From the NCBI GenBank assembly GCA_903885415.1, contig CAISIP010000125.1, positions 1 to 6,875 of the forward strand: a stretch of DNA of 6,875 nt. The letters are read 5' to 3'. Shown here one piece after another: positions 6,706 through 6,875 of this stretch (the stretch's first letter is position 1; every line of letters starts with the position of its first letter). This stretch comes from an uncultured beta proteobacterium (GTDB lineage Bacteria; Pseudomonadota; Gammaproteobacteria; Burkholderiales; Burkholderiaceae_C). The position numbers were made by a program, and so were the translations under genes. The notes under the pieces are model-generated. The model saw nothing but the letters and a program-made list of their open reading frames with translations, was not told the origin of the DNA and made no database searches.

Positions 6706-6711
6706 GCGTTG

Positions 6712-6717
6712 ATTTTA
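6712..6717 (-). promoter_or_regulatory. -10-like box before ppnP
   Basis: On the minus strand TAAAAT matches five of six bases of the -10 consensus and ends six bases before the ppnP ATG, the same geometry as at murB. It overlaps the TAA stop of the ArsC-like gene. A start here would make a leaderless ppnP–argG mRNA. No -35 box is visible, and an AT-rich stop codon can mimic a -10, so this is tentative. Confidence 0.3.
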
Positions 6718-6875
6718 AGATACCGGCCCTTGGGTCCCGGCGGCGCCTTGCCTGGCCGCGAGCAGCCGCTGCGCCCATGCGTCAGCCTGGAAGCCGACGC
6801 TGAACCGCGGGCCGTCGCCGTCGCCCCAGTCGACGACCGGGCGCCTGATGGCGCTCGGATGGGCCCGCAACAGCG
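6715..6875 (-). CDS. ArsC/Spx-like (YffB-type) reductase, C-terminal part only
   Basis: This open frame runs in from the right window edge and ends at a TAA at 6715-6717, giving 52 whole codons. The visible protein has a run of LLRAHPSAIRRPVVDW then GPRFSVGF and DAWAQRLL. The pattern of Pro-x-x-Ile-x-Arg-Pro-Val-Val, then a short turn and VGF, is the C-terminal signature of the thioredoxin-fold ArsC/Spx/YffB family, in which the RP segment precedes the last strand and helix. The CxxC or single-Cys active site would be beyond the window, so whether it is a true arsenate reductase cannot be judged; YffB-type proteins of unknown function are the likelier match. Its stop is 9 bp from ppnP, so it probably heads or belongs to the ppnP–argG operon. 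Confidence 0.75.
   Translation of the reverse strand, partial: LLRAHPSAIRRPVVDWGDGDGPRFSVGFQADAWAQRLLAARQGAAGTQGPVS

Overview
The window is GC-rich, gene-dense chromosomal DNA. It most likely comes from a betaproteobacterium of the order Burkholderiales, possibly Comamonadaceae or a relative. This placement is inferred from protein character and from the clustering of plsY, yajQ, murB, argG and ppnP; no database was searched. There are no mobile elements, CRISPR arrays, rRNA or tRNA genes, and no stretch over 300 bases without a gene. The longest non-coding gap is 124 bp, between the first two genes.

Layout, left to right. (1) A nearly complete acyl-CoA synthetase, missing only its N-terminus, runs off the left edge on the + strand. 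(2) plsY, encoding the membrane acyl-phosphate:glycerol-3-phosphate acyltransferase, is on the + strand with its own ribosome binding site. (3) Facing it tail to tail, with one base between the stop codons, is a minus-strand gene for a degenerate HD-GYP-like protein. (4) yajQ lies upstream of that gene on the minus strand, so yajQ and the HD-GYP-like gene probably form a two-gene unit. (5) murB is divergent from yajQ; the two share a 56-bp control region holding a short palindrome and a -10-like box placed so that murB mRNA could be leaderless. (6) argG converges on murB. An 11-bp perfect inverted repeat spans the junction, and the two stop codons lie exactly opposite each other in its stem. 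(7) ppnP and the C-terminal end of an ArsC/Spx-like (YffB-type) gene lie upstream of argG on the same strand, giving a probable ArsC-like–ppnP–argG operon with 9-bp and 17-bp gaps.

Functionally this is mostly a housekeeping block: phospholipid synthesis (plsY), peptidoglycan precursor synthesis (murB), arginine synthesis (argG), nucleoside salvage (ppnP) and fatty or organic acid activation (the synthetase). The only part with a regulatory flavour is yajQ plus the HD-GYP-like gene. YajQ homologues have been reported to bind cyclic di-GMP, and HD-GYP is the fold of cyclic di-GMP phosphodiesterases, but here its HD and GYP signatures are lost.

I see no convincing undescribed system. The points worth a second look are the degenerate HD-GYP/YajQ pair, the putative leaderless murB and ppnP starts, and the stop-codon hairpin between murB and argG.
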